Shown: positions 8,300 to 16,820 of the stretch, one piece after another | Layout: the number at the start of each line of letters is the position of its first letter | Numbering within the stretch: position 1 is the first letter of the stretch | NCBI GenBank assembly: GCA_003241695.1 | Contig: QFPN01000012.1 | Coordinates: 62,001 to 126,000, forward strand | Direction: 5' to 3' | Source of the DNA: Ancylobacter novellus | GTDB lineage: Bacteria; Pseudomonadota; Alphaproteobacteria; Rhizobiales; Methylopilaceae | DNA: 64,000 bases | Notes under the pieces: generated by a model | The model's input: the letters and a program-made list of their open reading frames with translations, nothing else | Databases searched by the model: none | Told to the model about the DNA's origin: nothing | Program-made: the position numbers and the translations under genes

Positions 8300-8322
8300 T
8301 CTGGAATCAGAATGATTCTAGA
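8300..8322 (-). promoter_or_regulatory. Irr/Fur-family operator candidate upstream of the iron-uptake operon
   Basis: A 23-bp inverted repeat: arms TCTGGAATCA (8300-8309) and TGATTCTAGA (8313-8322) around a GAA spacer, matching at 9 of 10 positions. It shares the CTAGAAT(G/C)ATT core with the hemA site at 5211-5230. It lies 127 bp upstream of the binding-protein start, in the gap divergent with dapB, and abuts TTGACC (8325-8330), a possible -35 for dapB. Irr or another Fur-family protein is the likely ligand; this is inferred from motif resemblance. Confidence 0.55.
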
Positions 8323-8451
8323 TTTTGACCGAGCGCGGTCTCCGTACGCTCTTAAACCGGAAGAGCGCCCCACCCCGCCTCCTCTCTCGCCTCCTCCTCC
8401 TTCCGCCTGCTAAGACGGCGCGCGAACGTCCCGAAGAACGGAGCCTTCCAG

Positions 8452-9267
8452 ATGTCATCCATGCGCCTCGTGGTCGCCGGCGCCGCCGGCCGGATGGGGC
8501 GCGCGCTGGTGCGCGCGATCGCGGAAACCGAAGGCGCGGAACTGTCCGGCGCCTTCGAGCGCCCCGGCTCCGGCGCGATCGGCAAGGACGCGGGCGAACT
8601 CGCCGGGCTCGGCCCGCTCGGCGTCGCCGTGACCGACGATCCCCTGCCGCTGCTCGTCGCGACGGCCGGCGTTCTGGACTTCACATCGCCCGAGGCGACC
8701 GTCTCTCTGTCCGAACTCGCCGCGCAGGCGCGCATCGTCCACGTGATCGGCACGACAGGCTTCTCGGAGGCCCATCTCCAGCGGCTCGACGCCGCGGCGC
8801 GGCACGCGGTCGTGATCCGGTCCGGAAACATGAGCCTCGGGGTCAATCTCCTCGCGGGCCTCGCGCGGACGGCGGCGCGGGCGCTCGGACCCGGCTGGGA
8901 CGTCGAGATCGTCGAGATGCACCACCGAGCAAAGGTCGACGCGCCGTCTGGCACCGCGCTGATGCTCGGCGAGGCCGTGGCGGAAGGCCGGGACATCTCG
9001 CTCGCCGAGAACGCCGTGCGCGTGCGCGACGGACACACCGGCCCGCGGGTGGAGGGCACGATCGGCTTCGCGACGCTGCGCGGCGGCTCGGTGGTCGGAG
9101 ACCACACGGTGATCCTCGCCGGTCCGGGCGAGCGGGTGGAGCTCGGCCACCGCGCCGAGGACCGCATGATCTTCGCCCGCGGCGCGGTGAAGGCCGCGCT
9201 CTGGGGACGCGGCGCCAAGCCCGGCTGCTACGGCATGGCCGACGTGCTGGGGCTGGCGGACGGTTGA
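8452..9267 (+). CDS. dapB: 4-hydroxy-tetrahydrodipicolinate reductase
   Basis: NAD(P)H-dependent reduction of hydroxytetrahydrodipicolinate in lysine and meso-diaminopimelate synthesis. 271 residues, normal length. The dinucleotide-binding loop VAGAAGRMGRALVRA is at the N-terminus. The catalytic signature EMHHRAKVDAPSGTAL (about residues 156-171) holds the active-site His and Lys and is intact. The start at 8452 (MSSMRLVVAG) has a second ATG three codons on. Followed by gpmA at a 90-bp distance, an order common in Hyphomicrobiales. lysC, which feeds the same pathway, is at 33.3 kb. Confidence 0.97.
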   Translation: MSSMRLVVAGAAGRMGRALVRAIAETEGAELSGAFERPGSGAIGKDAGELAGLGPLGVAVTDDPLPLLVATAGVLDFTSPEATVSLSELAAQARIVHVIGTTGFSEAHLQRLDAAARHAVVIRSGNMSLGVNLLAGLARTAARALGPGWDVEIVEMHHRAKVDAPSGTALMLGEAVAEGRDISLAENAVRVRDGHTGPRVEGTIGFATLRGGSVVGDHTVILAGPGERVELGHRAEDRMIFARGAVKAALWGRGAKPGCYGMADVLGLADG

Positions 9268-9356
9268 CCCCGATGGCCGTCGCATTCGGCGCGCTCTTGC
9301 GCTAAGTGACCCTCGCGCGGGCGTGGGCCGCCCGCCCTCTGACCGGAGCCGTCCCG

Positions 9357-9995
9357 ATGCAGCGTCGTCTCGTCCTCGTCCGTCACGGCCAGAGCGAGTG
9401 GAACCTCAAGAACCTGTTCACCGGTTGGAAGGACCCGGACCTCACCGAGCGCGGCGTCGCCGAGGCCAAGGCCGCGGGCGAACTTCTGAAGCGGGAAGGC
9501 CTCACCTTCGACGTCGCCTTCACCTCGAAGCTGAAGCGCGCCCAGCGCACCTGCCAGCTGCTGCTCGACGCGCTCGGCCAGAAGGGGCTCGAGACCATCG
9601 AGGACAAGGCGCTGAACGAGCGCGACTACGGCGAACTCACCGGCCTCAACAAGGACGACGCCCGCAAGACCTGGGGCGAGCAGAAGGTGCTGATGTGGCG
9701 TCGCTCCTACGAGGTGCCCCCGCCCGGCGGCGAGTCGCTGCGCGACACGGTGGCGCGCACGCTGCCCTATTTCGTCCGCGAGATCTTGCCGCGCGTGCTG
9801 AACGGCGAGACCGTGCTCGTCGCGGCGCACGGCAACTCGCTGCGCGCGCTCATCATGACGCTCGAGCGGCTCACCCCCGACGAGCTTCTCAAGCGAGAGC
9901 TGAAGACCGGCGCTCCGATCCTCTATGAAATGCGTGCGGATTCGATCATCGAGCGCTGGCGCGACCTCGGCGCCGCGGGCGACGCCGCAGCCTGA
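9357..9995 (+). CDS. gpmA: 2,3-bisphosphoglycerate-dependent phosphoglycerate mutase
   Basis: Interconverts 3- and 2-phosphoglycerate in glycolysis and gluconeogenesis. 212 residues, the short form usual in alphaproteobacteria. The phosphohistidine motif LVRHGQSEWN is at residues 6-15; the conserved acid is in ALNERDYGELTGLNK, and the second active-site His is in VAAHGNSLRALI. The start at 9357 places the RHG motif where the family has it; the longer upstream frame adds 17 non-conserved residues. Confidence 0.96.
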   Translation: MQRRLVLVRHGQSEWNLKNLFTGWKDPDLTERGVAEAKAAGELLKREGLTFDVAFTSKLKRAQRTCQLLLDALGQKGLETIEDKALNERDYGELTGLNKDDARKTWGEQKVLMWRRSYEVPPPGGESLRDTVARTLPYFVREILPRVLNGETVLVAAHGNSLRALIMTLERLTPDELLKRELKTGAPILYEMRADSIIERWRDLGAAGDAAA

Positions 9996-10049
9996 GAATC
10001 GTTAAAATTCCGATTGGCTGAGCCGCGCCGGCGGCGCATCATCGGCCCA

Positions 10050-11186
10050 ATGGCGGTTGCGACGCTCCAGCTTGAGGGGGCCGTTCGACGCCGGGGGCGC
10101 CGCATGACGCTCCTGGCGTGCGTGGTTCTTTGCGGTTCGGCGCAGCCAGCCTTCGCCGGCGGCGACGCGGCGGCGGCGCCCGCCATGCAGGCGGGAAGCT
10201 GGCGCGAAACCGGCGGGGAGGCCGCAAGAGACCGCTCCGCCTCCCCCGTCCTGAAGGCCGCCGACTGCGTCGGGGTCGATCTGGTCACCACCCTCCAGAA
10301 CAGCGACGCCGCGAGCTTCGCCCGCTTCGAGAGTTCTGCGCGAGGGGTGGCGAACGGACAGGGGCTGCTCTGGCGGGTCGAAGGCAAGGGCTCGAAGCCC
10401 TCCTATCTCTTCGGCACGATGCATTCGAGCGAGGCCGCCGCGAAGTCGTTCGACGATCTCGTGCTGCGCGCCCTCTCCCGCTCGCGCGTCGTCGCCACCG
10501 AGATACCGGGCGCAACGACGCGGCGCGTGGCGTCGGAGCTGCGCCGGCTCGTGGCCAGCCGCTCGTTCCGGCCGGAGGGCGATTCCCTCGCGGATCTGCC
10601 GCCCGACATCCGCGACCAGGTCGAGGCCCGCATCGCGCGGACGGGCATTCCCGCCGCCGTCGCCGAGCAGCTTCAGCCCTGGTATCTGGCTCTCGCGCTC
10701 TCCCGGTCCCGCTGCGCGCCCGTTCCGGCCGGAACCGACGTCGAAACCGCCGACGCGCGCATCGAGCGGCTTGCGGTCGAACAGGGCTCGACACTCACCG
10801 GGCTCGAAACACCGGCCGAACAGGTCGACGCGCTGGCCTCGATCCCCGACGCGGTCGCGCTCCGCATGATGCGGGAAGCGACGGAGAAGGGCCTCAAGCC
10901 CGAGGACGTCGACCGCACCATCCTCGGTCTCTATTCGACGCGCCGGATCGGCTATCTGCTCGCCATGCGAGGCCCGGTCTGGGCCGGCGCCTTCGACGTC
11001 GACGGCTACGCCGAGTTCATCTCGTCCTTCATTACCCGCCGCAACGCCGCCATGGTGCAGCGCGCGATCCCGCTGCTCAACGCGGGCGAAGCCTTCATCG
11101 CCGTCGGCGCCCTGCACCTGCCGGGCGACCGCGGCCTGGTGCAGCTCATCCGTCAGGCGGGCTTCTCGGTGACGCGCATCTGGTGA
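10050..11186 (+). CDS. TraB/GumN family protein, secreted or periplasmic
   Basis: 378 residues. An N-terminal signal-like segment (MTLLACVVLCGSAQPAFA, after a short basic stretch) is followed by the TraB/GumN fold. The paired family motifs are present: YLFGTMHSSE near the domain start and FIAVGALHLPGDRGLVQLI at the end, with glutamates and histidines of the type proposed to make these metal-dependent, Tiki-like proteases. Exact substrate unknown. ATG 10050 is preferred over a TTG 12 codons upstream; ATG 10104 directly before the signal core is an alternative. Monocistronic. Confidence 0.85.
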   Translation: MAVATLQLEGAVRRRGRRMTLLACVVLCGSAQPAFAGGDAAAAPAMQAGSWRETGGEAARDRSASPVLKAADCVGVDLVTTLQNSDAASFARFESSARGVANGQGLLWRVEGKGSKPSYLFGTMHSSEAAAKSFDDLVLRALSRSRVVATEIPGATTRRVASELRRLVASRSFRPEGDSLADLPPDIRDQVEARIARTGIPAAVAEQLQPWYLALALSRSRCAPVPAGTDVETADARIERLAVEQGSTLTGLETPAEQVDALASIPDAVALRMMREATEKGLKPEDVDRTILGLYSTRRIGYLLAMRGPVWAGAFDVDGYAEFISSFITRRNAAMVQRAIPLLNAGEAFIAVGALHLPGDRGLVQLIRQAGFSVTRIW

Positions 11187-11233
11187 CCGCGAAGACGGTC
11201 GCGAGCGGCGGGAGGAGAAGGGTCCGGGCGGCG

Positions 11234-11443
11234 TTAACCGCCCGGCGCCTGCGCCGTCACCGCCGGCCGCTCGGGAGCGGTCTGCGCGGACGCGTCGTCG
11301 GCCAGCGAGACCGCGTGCGCCAGAATGATCGGCGCGAAGATCAGCGCGAGAACGGCGATCAGGACGCCGCTTGAGCCGGTGTCGGTCTCGAAGATGTTTT
11401 CGTCGGGGCGCGCGCGGTCGAGCGCCTTCTTGATGGAGGTCAT
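11234..11443 (-). CDS. Small single-pass membrane protein, hypothetical
   Basis: 69 residues: a charged N-terminus (MTSIKKALDRARPDENIFET), one membrane helix (SGVLIAVLALIFAPIILAHAV) and a Pro/Ala-rich tail. The charge pattern suggests a cytoplasmic N-terminus. An 8-bp inverted repeat (11460-11467 with 11473-11480) lies just upstream of the start. Function unknown. The clear topology and downstream position relative to other minus-strand genes favour a real gene, but its length makes this moderate. Confidence 0.5.
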   Translation of the reverse strand: MTSIKKALDRARPDENIFETDTGSSGVLIAVLALIFAPIILAHAVSLADDASAQTAPERPAVTAQAPGG

Positions 11444-11686
11444 GGGCTCTACCTTTTCCGACCGGCCGCAAGGGCCGGTCGCGAAGGTGAGCCCGATCAG
11501 GAGATCAGGCGCGCATCTCGCAAACGGCCGCTCGCGGCTCGGTCGATCGACTACTGTCGTCGGGCATGGATGGGTCCGAAGTCCTGTGGAAGCCGGCTCC
11601 GGCGCACGCAGCGCCGGACCGACGGGCCGGTAATTGCGCCGCCCGGCCGGATTGTCAATCGCGTGCGACGAAGAGCCGTCCTGCGC

Positions 11687-12154
11687 TCAGTTCAGATCGT
11701 CCGGAAACCCCGGGAGCGGATGGATCTCGATCCCCTCTTCGGCGAGCGCCCGCGCGTCCTCGGGACTGGCCTTGCCGTAGACGGAACGCTTCTCGATCTC
11801 CTCGGCGTGCATCTGGCGCGCCACCTCGGGGAAGCGTTCGCCGACGTCCTCGGAATTCGCCGTAAGCTGGGCGCGAAGCTCGCTCAGCATGCCGCGCAGC
11901 TTCGCCTGCCGTTCATCGACGAGCGCGACCGGCTGCGCGCCGTCCGGCTCCGCCGACGCGGGAGCCGCCTCGACCGGCGCAGCGGCGGACCGCAGACGCA
12001 CGGCCGGCGCCATCAACGTCTTCTCGACCTCGGCCGAGCCGCAGACCGGGCAGGCGAGCAGCCCGCGCCGCGCCTGCGCGTCGAAATCGTCGGACGAGCG
12101 GAACCAGCCGTCGAAGCCATGGCCTCCGGCGCAGCGCAGATCGTAGCGGATCAT
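11687..12154 (-). CDS. DUF1178 family protein with zinc-ribbon-like N-terminus
   Basis: 155 residues. The opening MIRYDLRCAGGHGFDGWFRS with the later pair CPVC (residues ~36-39) is the typical DUF1178 start and resembles a small zinc ribbon, although only three cysteines are obvious. The C-terminal half (KLRGMLSELRAQL, then VARQMHAEEIEKRSVYGKAS) is helical and strongly conserved in alphaproteobacteria. Function unknown. The start overlaps the stop of the nitrilase-family gene as ATGA, so it is the last gene of a comF-grx-nit-DUF1178 operon. Confidence 0.9.
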   Translation of the reverse strand: MIRYDLRCAGGHGFDGWFRSSDDFDAQARRGLLACPVCGSAEVEKTLMAPAVRLRSAAAPVEAAPASAEPDGAQPVALVDERQAKLRGMLSELRAQLTANSEDVGERFPEVARQMHAEEIEKRSVYGKASPEDARALAEEGIEIHPLPGFPDDLN

Positions 12155-13020
12155 GGCGCGACGTCGTGCAGGACGGCGGGTTCGCTCTGACCGGTCACGA
12201 CCCCGAAACGGCGGCCGTTCTCAAGCGAGGGGATGCGGCGGCGCATGTCGGGGGACTTGTCGAGGTCGATCTCGGCCATCACCACGCCCGGCTCCTCGCC
12301 GCCCTCGGCGAGCACGCGGCCCCAGGGGTCGACGATCAGCGAATGGCCATAGGTCTCGCGGCCGTCCTCATGCAGGCCGCCCTGCGCGGCCGCGACCACG
12401 AAGGAGCCTGTCTCGATCGCCCGCGCGCGCAGCAGCACGCGCCAGTGCGCCTCGCCGGTCTTCTTCGTGAAGGCGGCGGGCGATGCGATGATTTCGGCGC
12501 CGTGCTCGGCCAGCGCCCTGTGCAGGGTCGGGAAACGCACGTCGTAGCAGATGGTCAGCCCGAGGCCGCCCCATGGAAGCTGCGTGACCACCGCCTGCTC
12601 GCCGGGCCGGTAGGTCATCGACTCGCGCCAGCTCTCGCCGTCCGGGAGATCGACGTCGAACATGTGGATCTTGTCGTAGCGCGCGGCGATCTCGCCGTCC
12701 GGATCGATGACGAAGGCGCGGTTCGCGGCGCGGTCGCCATCGAGGCGGATCGCGAGAGACCCGACATGGAGCCAGACGCCGAGAGCCCGCGCCAGATCCT
12801 GGAAGGCCGCGAGCGCGGGATCGGCGCTTTCGGGCAGAATGACGTCGAACAGCTCATCGCGCGAGCGCACGAGAACATTGGTCATCTCGGGCGTCTGGAT
12901 ATAGGCCGCGCCGCCCTCGCGCGCCTCGCGCGCGAGCTTCACCGCCGCGTCGACATTGGCCGACACGGTCTTGCCCGAGCGCATCTGCACGCAGGCGGCG
13001 ACGAACTTGCGCTCGCTCAT
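12151..13020 (-). CDS. Carbon-nitrogen hydrolase (Nit1/Nit2-like omega-amidase or deaminated-glutathione amidase)
   Basis: 289 residues of the nitrilase superfamily. The catalytic Glu-Lys-Cys triad is visible: Glu in IQTPEMTN, Lys in ARYDKIHMFDVD, Cys in LTICYDVRFP. The Nit-branch insert YRPGEQAVVT is also present. Nit enzymes hydrolyse omega-amides such as alpha-ketoglutaramate or deaminated glutathione; linkage to glutaredoxin makes a glutathione-repair role attractive, but that is inference. Start taken at MSERKFVAACVQM (13020). A GTG at 13029 overlaps the glutaredoxin stop and is equally possible. Confidence 0.93.
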   Translation of the reverse strand: MSERKFVAACVQMRSGKTVSANVDAAVKLAREAREGGAAYIQTPEMTNVLVRSRDELFDVILPESADPALAAFQDLARALGVWLHVGSLAIRLDGDRAANRAFVIDPDGEIAARYDKIHMFDVDLPDGESWRESMTYRPGEQAVVTQLPWGGLGLTICYDVRFPTLHRALAEHGAEIIASPAAFTKKTGEAHWRVLLRARAIETGSFVVAAAQGGLHEDGRETYGHSLIVDPWGRVLAEGGEEPGVVMAEIDLDKSPDMRRRIPSLENGRRFGVVTGQSEPAVLHDVAP

Positions 13021-13025
13021 CCCGG

Positions 13026-13283
13026 TCACGCCGCGAGCAGCGGGTCGAGGCCGCCCGAGCGGTCGAGCGCATGTAGGTCGTCGCAGCCGCCGACGTGACG
13101 GCCGTCGATGAAGATCTGCGGCACGGTCATGCGCCCGCCGGCGCGCTCAATCATCTCGGCGCGGCGCTCCGGCTCGCGGCCGATGTCGATCTCCTCGAAC
13201 GCCACGGCTTTCCGGCGAAGGAGGTCCTTCGCCATGTGGCAATAGGGACAGTCGGAGCGCGTGTAGATCGTGACGGATGACAT
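13026..13283 (-). CDS. grxC: Glutaredoxin 3 (dithiol, GrxC type)
   Basis: 85 residues, the normal length. The dithiol active site CPYC sits at residues 12-15 in SDCPYCHMAKDLL; the cis-proline motif TVPQIFIDG and the glutathione-contacting GGCDDLHAL follow. It reduces protein disulphides with glutathione in the cytosol. The start at 13283 (MSSVTIYTR) is the family start; the upstream 14-codon extension is not conserved. Translationally close to the nitrilase-family gene, with which it overlaps if the GTG start is used. Confidence 0.95.
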   Translation of the reverse strand: MSSVTIYTRSDCPYCHMAKDLLRRKAVAFEEIDIGREPERRAEMIERAGGRMTVPQIFIDGRHVGGCDDLHALDRSGGLDPLLAA

Positions 13284-13337
13284 CGGCGGCTCGGAACGCG
13301 GACGGACGGAAGCTTGCGCGGCCAAGGATATAGACGG

Positions 13338-14129
13338 TCACCCGTCCTTCACAACCGCGGCGAAGGTCAACACGTCGATCGAGGCCGCGCCCGCCCGCCT
13401 CAGCAGCCGCGCGAGCCGCCCGACGGTCGCGCCGGTCGTCACGACGTCGTCGACCAGCACCACGCGACGGCCGGCGATCGCCGCGCGGTCCGCGACCCTG
13501 AACGCGCCGGACAGGTTCTCGGCGCGCTGCGCCTGGGTGAGGCCGACCTGGGGCCGCGTCGCCTTCACGCGCAGGACGGCGTCGAGCCGCAGCTCCGCGC
13601 CGGAGATCCGCGCGACCTCGCGGGCGAGCAGAGCCGACTGGTTGAAGCGTCGGCTCCAGAGCCGTCCGCGATGGAGCGGAACGGGCAGGACAACAGCTCC
13701 CTCCTCCAGCAACTCATGGCCGGCGCGCGCCATCATCGCGCCGAGAGGCCGGGCGAGATGGACGCCGTCTGCGTATTTGAGGCGATGGACGAGGTCTCGC
13801 GCCGCGCCGTCGAAACGTGCGACCGCGCGCGCCCGATCAAAGTCCGGCGGCTTGGCGATCGCGGCGGGCGACAGCAGGCCGGGGCCGAAATCGGCCGGAA
13901 ACGGCGTGCCGAGCCGCTCGCAATAGGGCCGTTCGATAAGCTTCAGCCCGCTCCAGCAGGCGACGCAGAGCCCGCCGGATTGAGCCACCGGCTTCTCGCA
14001 GGCGAGGCACTGCGGGGGCAGGGCAAGGTCGAGGATCGCGCGGCCGAAGCGCCCGGCGATCCCTGCGGCGCGGAGCAGCCTCGCCCGCATCGCGGGCGGC
14101 TCGTCGTCCTCAATCGCGCCGAGGGGCAT
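13338..14129 (-). CDS. ComF family phosphoribosyltransferase-like protein
   Basis: 263 residues. N-terminal zinc-finger-type cysteines (CLACEKP then GLCVACW, residues ~38-56) precede a type I phosphoribosyltransferase domain with the PRPP-binding loop RVVLVDDVVTTGATVGR near the C-terminus. ComF proteins are tied to DNA uptake in naturally competent species, but the family is widespread in non-competent alphaproteobacteria and the role here is not known. First gene of the minus-strand comF-grxC-nit-DUF1178 operon, 54 bp before grxC. Confidence 0.92.
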   Translation of the reverse strand: MPLGAIEDDEPPAMRARLLRAAGIAGRFGRAILDLALPPQCLACEKPVAQSGGLCVACWSGLKLIERPYCERLGTPFPADFGPGLLSPAAIAKPPDFDRARAVARFDGAARDLVHRLKYADGVHLARPLGAMMARAGHELLEEGAVVLPVPLHRGRLWSRRFNQSALLAREVARISGAELRLDAVLRVKATRPQVGLTQAQRAENLSGAFRVADRAAIAGRRVVLVDDVVTTGATVGRLARLLRRAGAASIDVLTFAAVVKDG

Positions 14130-14196
14130 CGAAACCGCGCTCCGGCTGGTCTAAAGCAGTGGCCGCAAATGTCCGCGCAAGCCGCAGGAGCCGTCA

Positions 14197-15444
14197 ATGG
14201 AGATCGTCAACGCCATGCTCGGACGCTTCGTCCGGATGGGGTCGCTCACCATCCTGGACGCCGCCGGCCGGGCGCATGTGCTGAAGGGCGACCAGCCGGG
14301 CCCCGAGGTCACGATCAAGCTGCACGACGCCAAGCTCCATCATCAGCTCTTCCTCAATCCGGAGCTTAAGACGGGCGAAGCCTATATGGACGGCACGCTC
14401 ACGCTGGAGCAGGGCACGCTTCGCGATCTGCTCACCCTCTATGCGCTCAACCGCAAGAACCTGCGCTCGACGCCGGTGCAGAAGAACCTGCGCGCCTGGA
14501 CCAAGCGCGCCCGCGCCTGGCTGCCGAAAAACGACGCCACGCGCTCGAAGAAGAACGTCGAGGCCCATTACGACCTCTCGAACGACATGTACCGGCTCTT
14601 CCTCGACGAGGGGCTGAACTACTCCTGCGCCTATTTTCGCGACCCGGGCATGAGCCTCGACGAGGCGCAGGTCGCCAAGCTCCGCCACATCGCCTCGAAG
14701 CTCGACCTGCGGCCGGGCCAGCGCGTGCTCGACATCGGCTCGGGCTGGGGCTCGATGGCGATTTATCTGGCGGAGAACTGCGGCGTCGAGGTTCTGGGCG
14801 TCACGCTTTCGACCGAGCAGCACGCGCTTGCGACCCAGCGGGCGGCGGAGCGCGGGCTCTCCGACCGAGTGAACTTCGAACTGCGCGACTATCGCGAGGT
14901 CGAGGGGCCGTTCGACCGCATCGTCTCGGTCGGCATGTTCGAGCATGTCGGGCTGAAGAACATTCCGGAGTTCTTCCAGAAGGTCCGCTCGCTGCTGAAG
15001 CCGGACGGCGTCGCGCTGCTGCACTCGATCGGCCGCAAGGGCGGGCCGGGCTCGACCGGCGCATGGGTCCGCAAGTACATCTTCCCCGGCGGCTACGCGC
15101 CGGCGCTGTCGGAGACCCTGCCGGCGATCGAGCAGGCGAAGCTCTGGGTCACCGACATCGAGATCTGGCGGCTGCACTACGCCGAGACCTGCCTTGCCTG
15201 GGGCGGCCGCTTCGCGGCGAACCGCGACAAGGCGGCCGCGATGCTGGGCGACCGCTTCTGCCGAATGTGGGAGTTCTACCTGCTCATCAGCGAATTCTCG
15301 TTCCGGTACGGCAAGCACATGGTCTTCCAGATCCAGATGACCCGCGACGTCGACGCCGTCCCGCTCGCCCGCGACTATATGGGCGAGGCCGAGAAGCGGC
15401 TGGAGGCCGGAGAGGCCGGCGGAGCGAAGGCGCCGGCTGGGTGA
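14197..15444 (+). CDS. cfa: Cyclopropane-fatty-acyl-phospholipid synthase
   Basis: SAM-dependent methylenation of unsaturated phospholipid acyl chains at the membrane. 415 residues. After an N-terminal lipid-binding domain, the Rossmann fold shows VLDIGSGWGSMAIYLAE (SAM site), the family stretch VEAHYDLSNDMYRLFLD just before it, and the conserved FRDPGMSLDEAQ and MFEHVG. The opening MEIVNAMLGRFVRMG is the usual start. Divergent from the comF operon with a 67-bp gap. A palindromic repeat follows its stop. Confidence 0.96.
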   Translation: MEIVNAMLGRFVRMGSLTILDAAGRAHVLKGDQPGPEVTIKLHDAKLHHQLFLNPELKTGEAYMDGTLTLEQGTLRDLLTLYALNRKNLRSTPVQKNLRAWTKRARAWLPKNDATRSKKNVEAHYDLSNDMYRLFLDEGLNYSCAYFRDPGMSLDEAQVAKLRHIASKLDLRPGQRVLDIGSGWGSMAIYLAENCGVEVLGVTLSTEQHALATQRAAERGLSDRVNFELRDYREVEGPFDRIVSVGMFEHVGLKNIPEFFQKVRSLLKPDGVALLHSIGRKGGPGSTGAWVRKYIFPGGYAPALSETLPAIEQAKLWVTDIEIWRLHYAETCLAWGGRFAANRDKAAAMLGDRFCRMWEFYLLISEFSFRYGKHMVFQIQMTRDVDAVPLARDYMGEAEKRLEAGEAGGAKAPAG

Positions 15445-15498
15445 GATCCCTTCGAGCGCTGCAACGTCGATTTGGACAGGACGCGTTGGGGCGGACGT

Positions 15499-15622
15499 GC
15501 TGCGTGCTTCGAGACGCCCGCAGGATCGCGCTCCTCAGCATGAGGAGGTTTGTTGACGCCCAGGCAGAAAGCCGCCTCATGCTGAGGACCCATCCGCATG
15601 ACGGCGTCTCGAAGCACGCAGC
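15499..15622. repeat. Palindromic intergenic repeat of a second type (124 bp)
   Basis: Exact 20-bp inverted arms at 15499-15518 and 15603-15622 (GCTGCGTGCTTCGAGACGCC and its complement) enclose an exact 13-bp inner inverted pair: CCTCAGCATGAGG at 15533-15545 and CCTCATGCTGAGG at 15575-15587. The motif CCTCATGCTGAGGA with CTTCGAGACGCC is familiar from intergenic repeats of many Hyphomicrobiales. Single copy in this window. It lies between cfa and the methyltransferase gene, ending 6 bp before that gene's first possible start. Confidence 0.85.
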
Positions 15623-15628
15623 CCGACC

Positions 15629-16582
15629 GTGCAAGGCGGATTGACCTCTGCAAGCACGCTCGCGAAGCCAACCACGCACGAGACGATCGCCCTGCCCTCC
15701 TCAAACGTCCCCCGCCTCATCGACCGCGCGGCGTTCGCGAGCGGCCGCCTTCGCGCCCGAAACGCCGGCGGCGGTCCGGACTTCCTCGCGGCCCGCGTCG
15801 CCGAGGACATGACCGACCGGCTCGCGGCGACCCTGCGGCCGTTCCCGTCCGCGCTTGACCTCGCGAGCCCCGGAACGGCGGTCGTCGAGGCGCTTCGCGC
15901 CCGGCCGGGCGCCCAGCGCGTGGTCCGCATGGCGTTCGAACCCGGCGACGGCGGCGACCTCCTGGGCGACCCGCAGGCCCTGCCCTTCGCGGCGCAAAGC
16001 CTCGACCTTGTCGCCTCTGGGCTTGCGCTGCATTTCGCCGACGACCTTCCGGGCGTGTTCGCGCAAGTCCAGCGCGCGCTGAAACCCGACGGCCTCTTCC
16101 TCGTCGCCCTCCTCGGCGGCGACACGCTCACCGAACTCCGCCAGTCCTTCACGGCGGCCGAAGCGGAGATCGAGGGCGGCCTCAGCCCGCGCGTGCTGCC
16201 CTTCGCGGACGTCCGCGCAATCGGCGCGCTTCTCCAGAGGGCGGCCTTCGCGCTTCCCGTCACCGACGTCGACCGGGTGACGGTGCGCTACGACTCGCCG
16301 CTCGGCCTGATGCAGGATCTGCGCGCCTGGGGCGCGACCAACGCGCTCGCCGAACGCAGCCGAAAGCCCCTGAAGCGAACGACGCTTGCGCGGATGCTGG
16401 AGATCTACGACGAGCGCTTCTCTGACGCGGACGGGCGCGTGCGCGCGACCTTCGAGATCGTCTGGGCGTCTGGCTGGGCGCCCCACGACAGCCAGCAGCA
16501 GCCGCTGAAGCCTGGAACCGCCAGAACCCGCCTCGCCGACGCGCTCGGCGTGCCCGAAGGTCCGCCGCGTAGGCGCCCGTAG
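15629..16582 (+). CDS. SAM-dependent methyltransferase, NDUFAF5/BioC-like
   Basis: 317 residues. It has a weak class I methyltransferase fold: LVASGLALHFADDLPGVFA and FAQVQRALKPDGLFLVALLGG correspond to motifs after the SAM loop, and TELRQSF and SPRVLPFADVRAIGALLQRAAF match the family related to human NDUFAF5, an arginine hydroxylase of complex I assembly. The canonical glycine-rich SAM loop is degenerate (ALDLASPGTAVVEAL). No ATG is available: GTG 15629 or TTG 15641 are the candidates, both directly after the palindromic repeat. Confidence 0.8.
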   Translation: MQGGLTSASTLAKPTTHETIALPSSNVPRLIDRAAFASGRLRARNAGGGPDFLAARVAEDMTDRLAATLRPFPSALDLASPGTAVVEALRARPGAQRVVRMAFEPGDGGDLLGDPQALPFAAQSLDLVASGLALHFADDLPGVFAQVQRALKPDGLFLVALLGGDTLTELRQSFTAAEAEIEGGLSPRVLPFADVRAIGALLQRAAFALPVTDVDRVTVRYDSPLGLMQDLRAWGATNALAERSRKPLKRTTLARMLEIYDERFSDADGRVRATFEIVWASGWAPHDSQQQPLKPGTARTRLADALGVPEGPPRRRP

Positions 16583-16584
16583 CG

Positions 16585-16782
16585 TCAGTTCTTCGTCGCG
16601 TTTTCGACCGGCTCGTAGAAATTGGTCTTGAGCGAGGTGCCGACGCCGTAGATCGTGGCCGCTACCGCGCACGCAACGCCGACCGCGATGATGGCGTATT
16701 CGATCGCCGTCGCGCCGCGCTCGTCGCGGACGAAGCGCAGCAGCCGGCGGAAGCCCGTCGCGGGCGCAGTGATGTCGCTCAT
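16585..16782 (-). CDS. Flp/Fap-type IVb pilin precursor
   Basis: 65 residues. A basic leader ends in RDERGATAIEYAIIAVG: prepilin peptidase would cut after the Gly, leaving the Flp signature with Glu at +5 followed by one membrane helix (EYAIIAVGVACAVAATIYGV). Flp pilins form the tight-adherence (Tad) pilus. No tad or cpa assembly genes are in this window, so it is an orphan pilin here. The start at 16782 (MSDITAPA) fits family length; longer upstream sequence is not pilin-like. Confidence 0.9.
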   Translation of the reverse strand: MSDITAPATGFRRLLRFVRDERGATAIEYAIIAVGVACAVAATIYGVGTSLKTNFYEPVENATKN

Positions 16783-16820
16783 GCCCGTCCGCTCCCGCGC
16801 TCCGATGCGGGGACCAGGCC

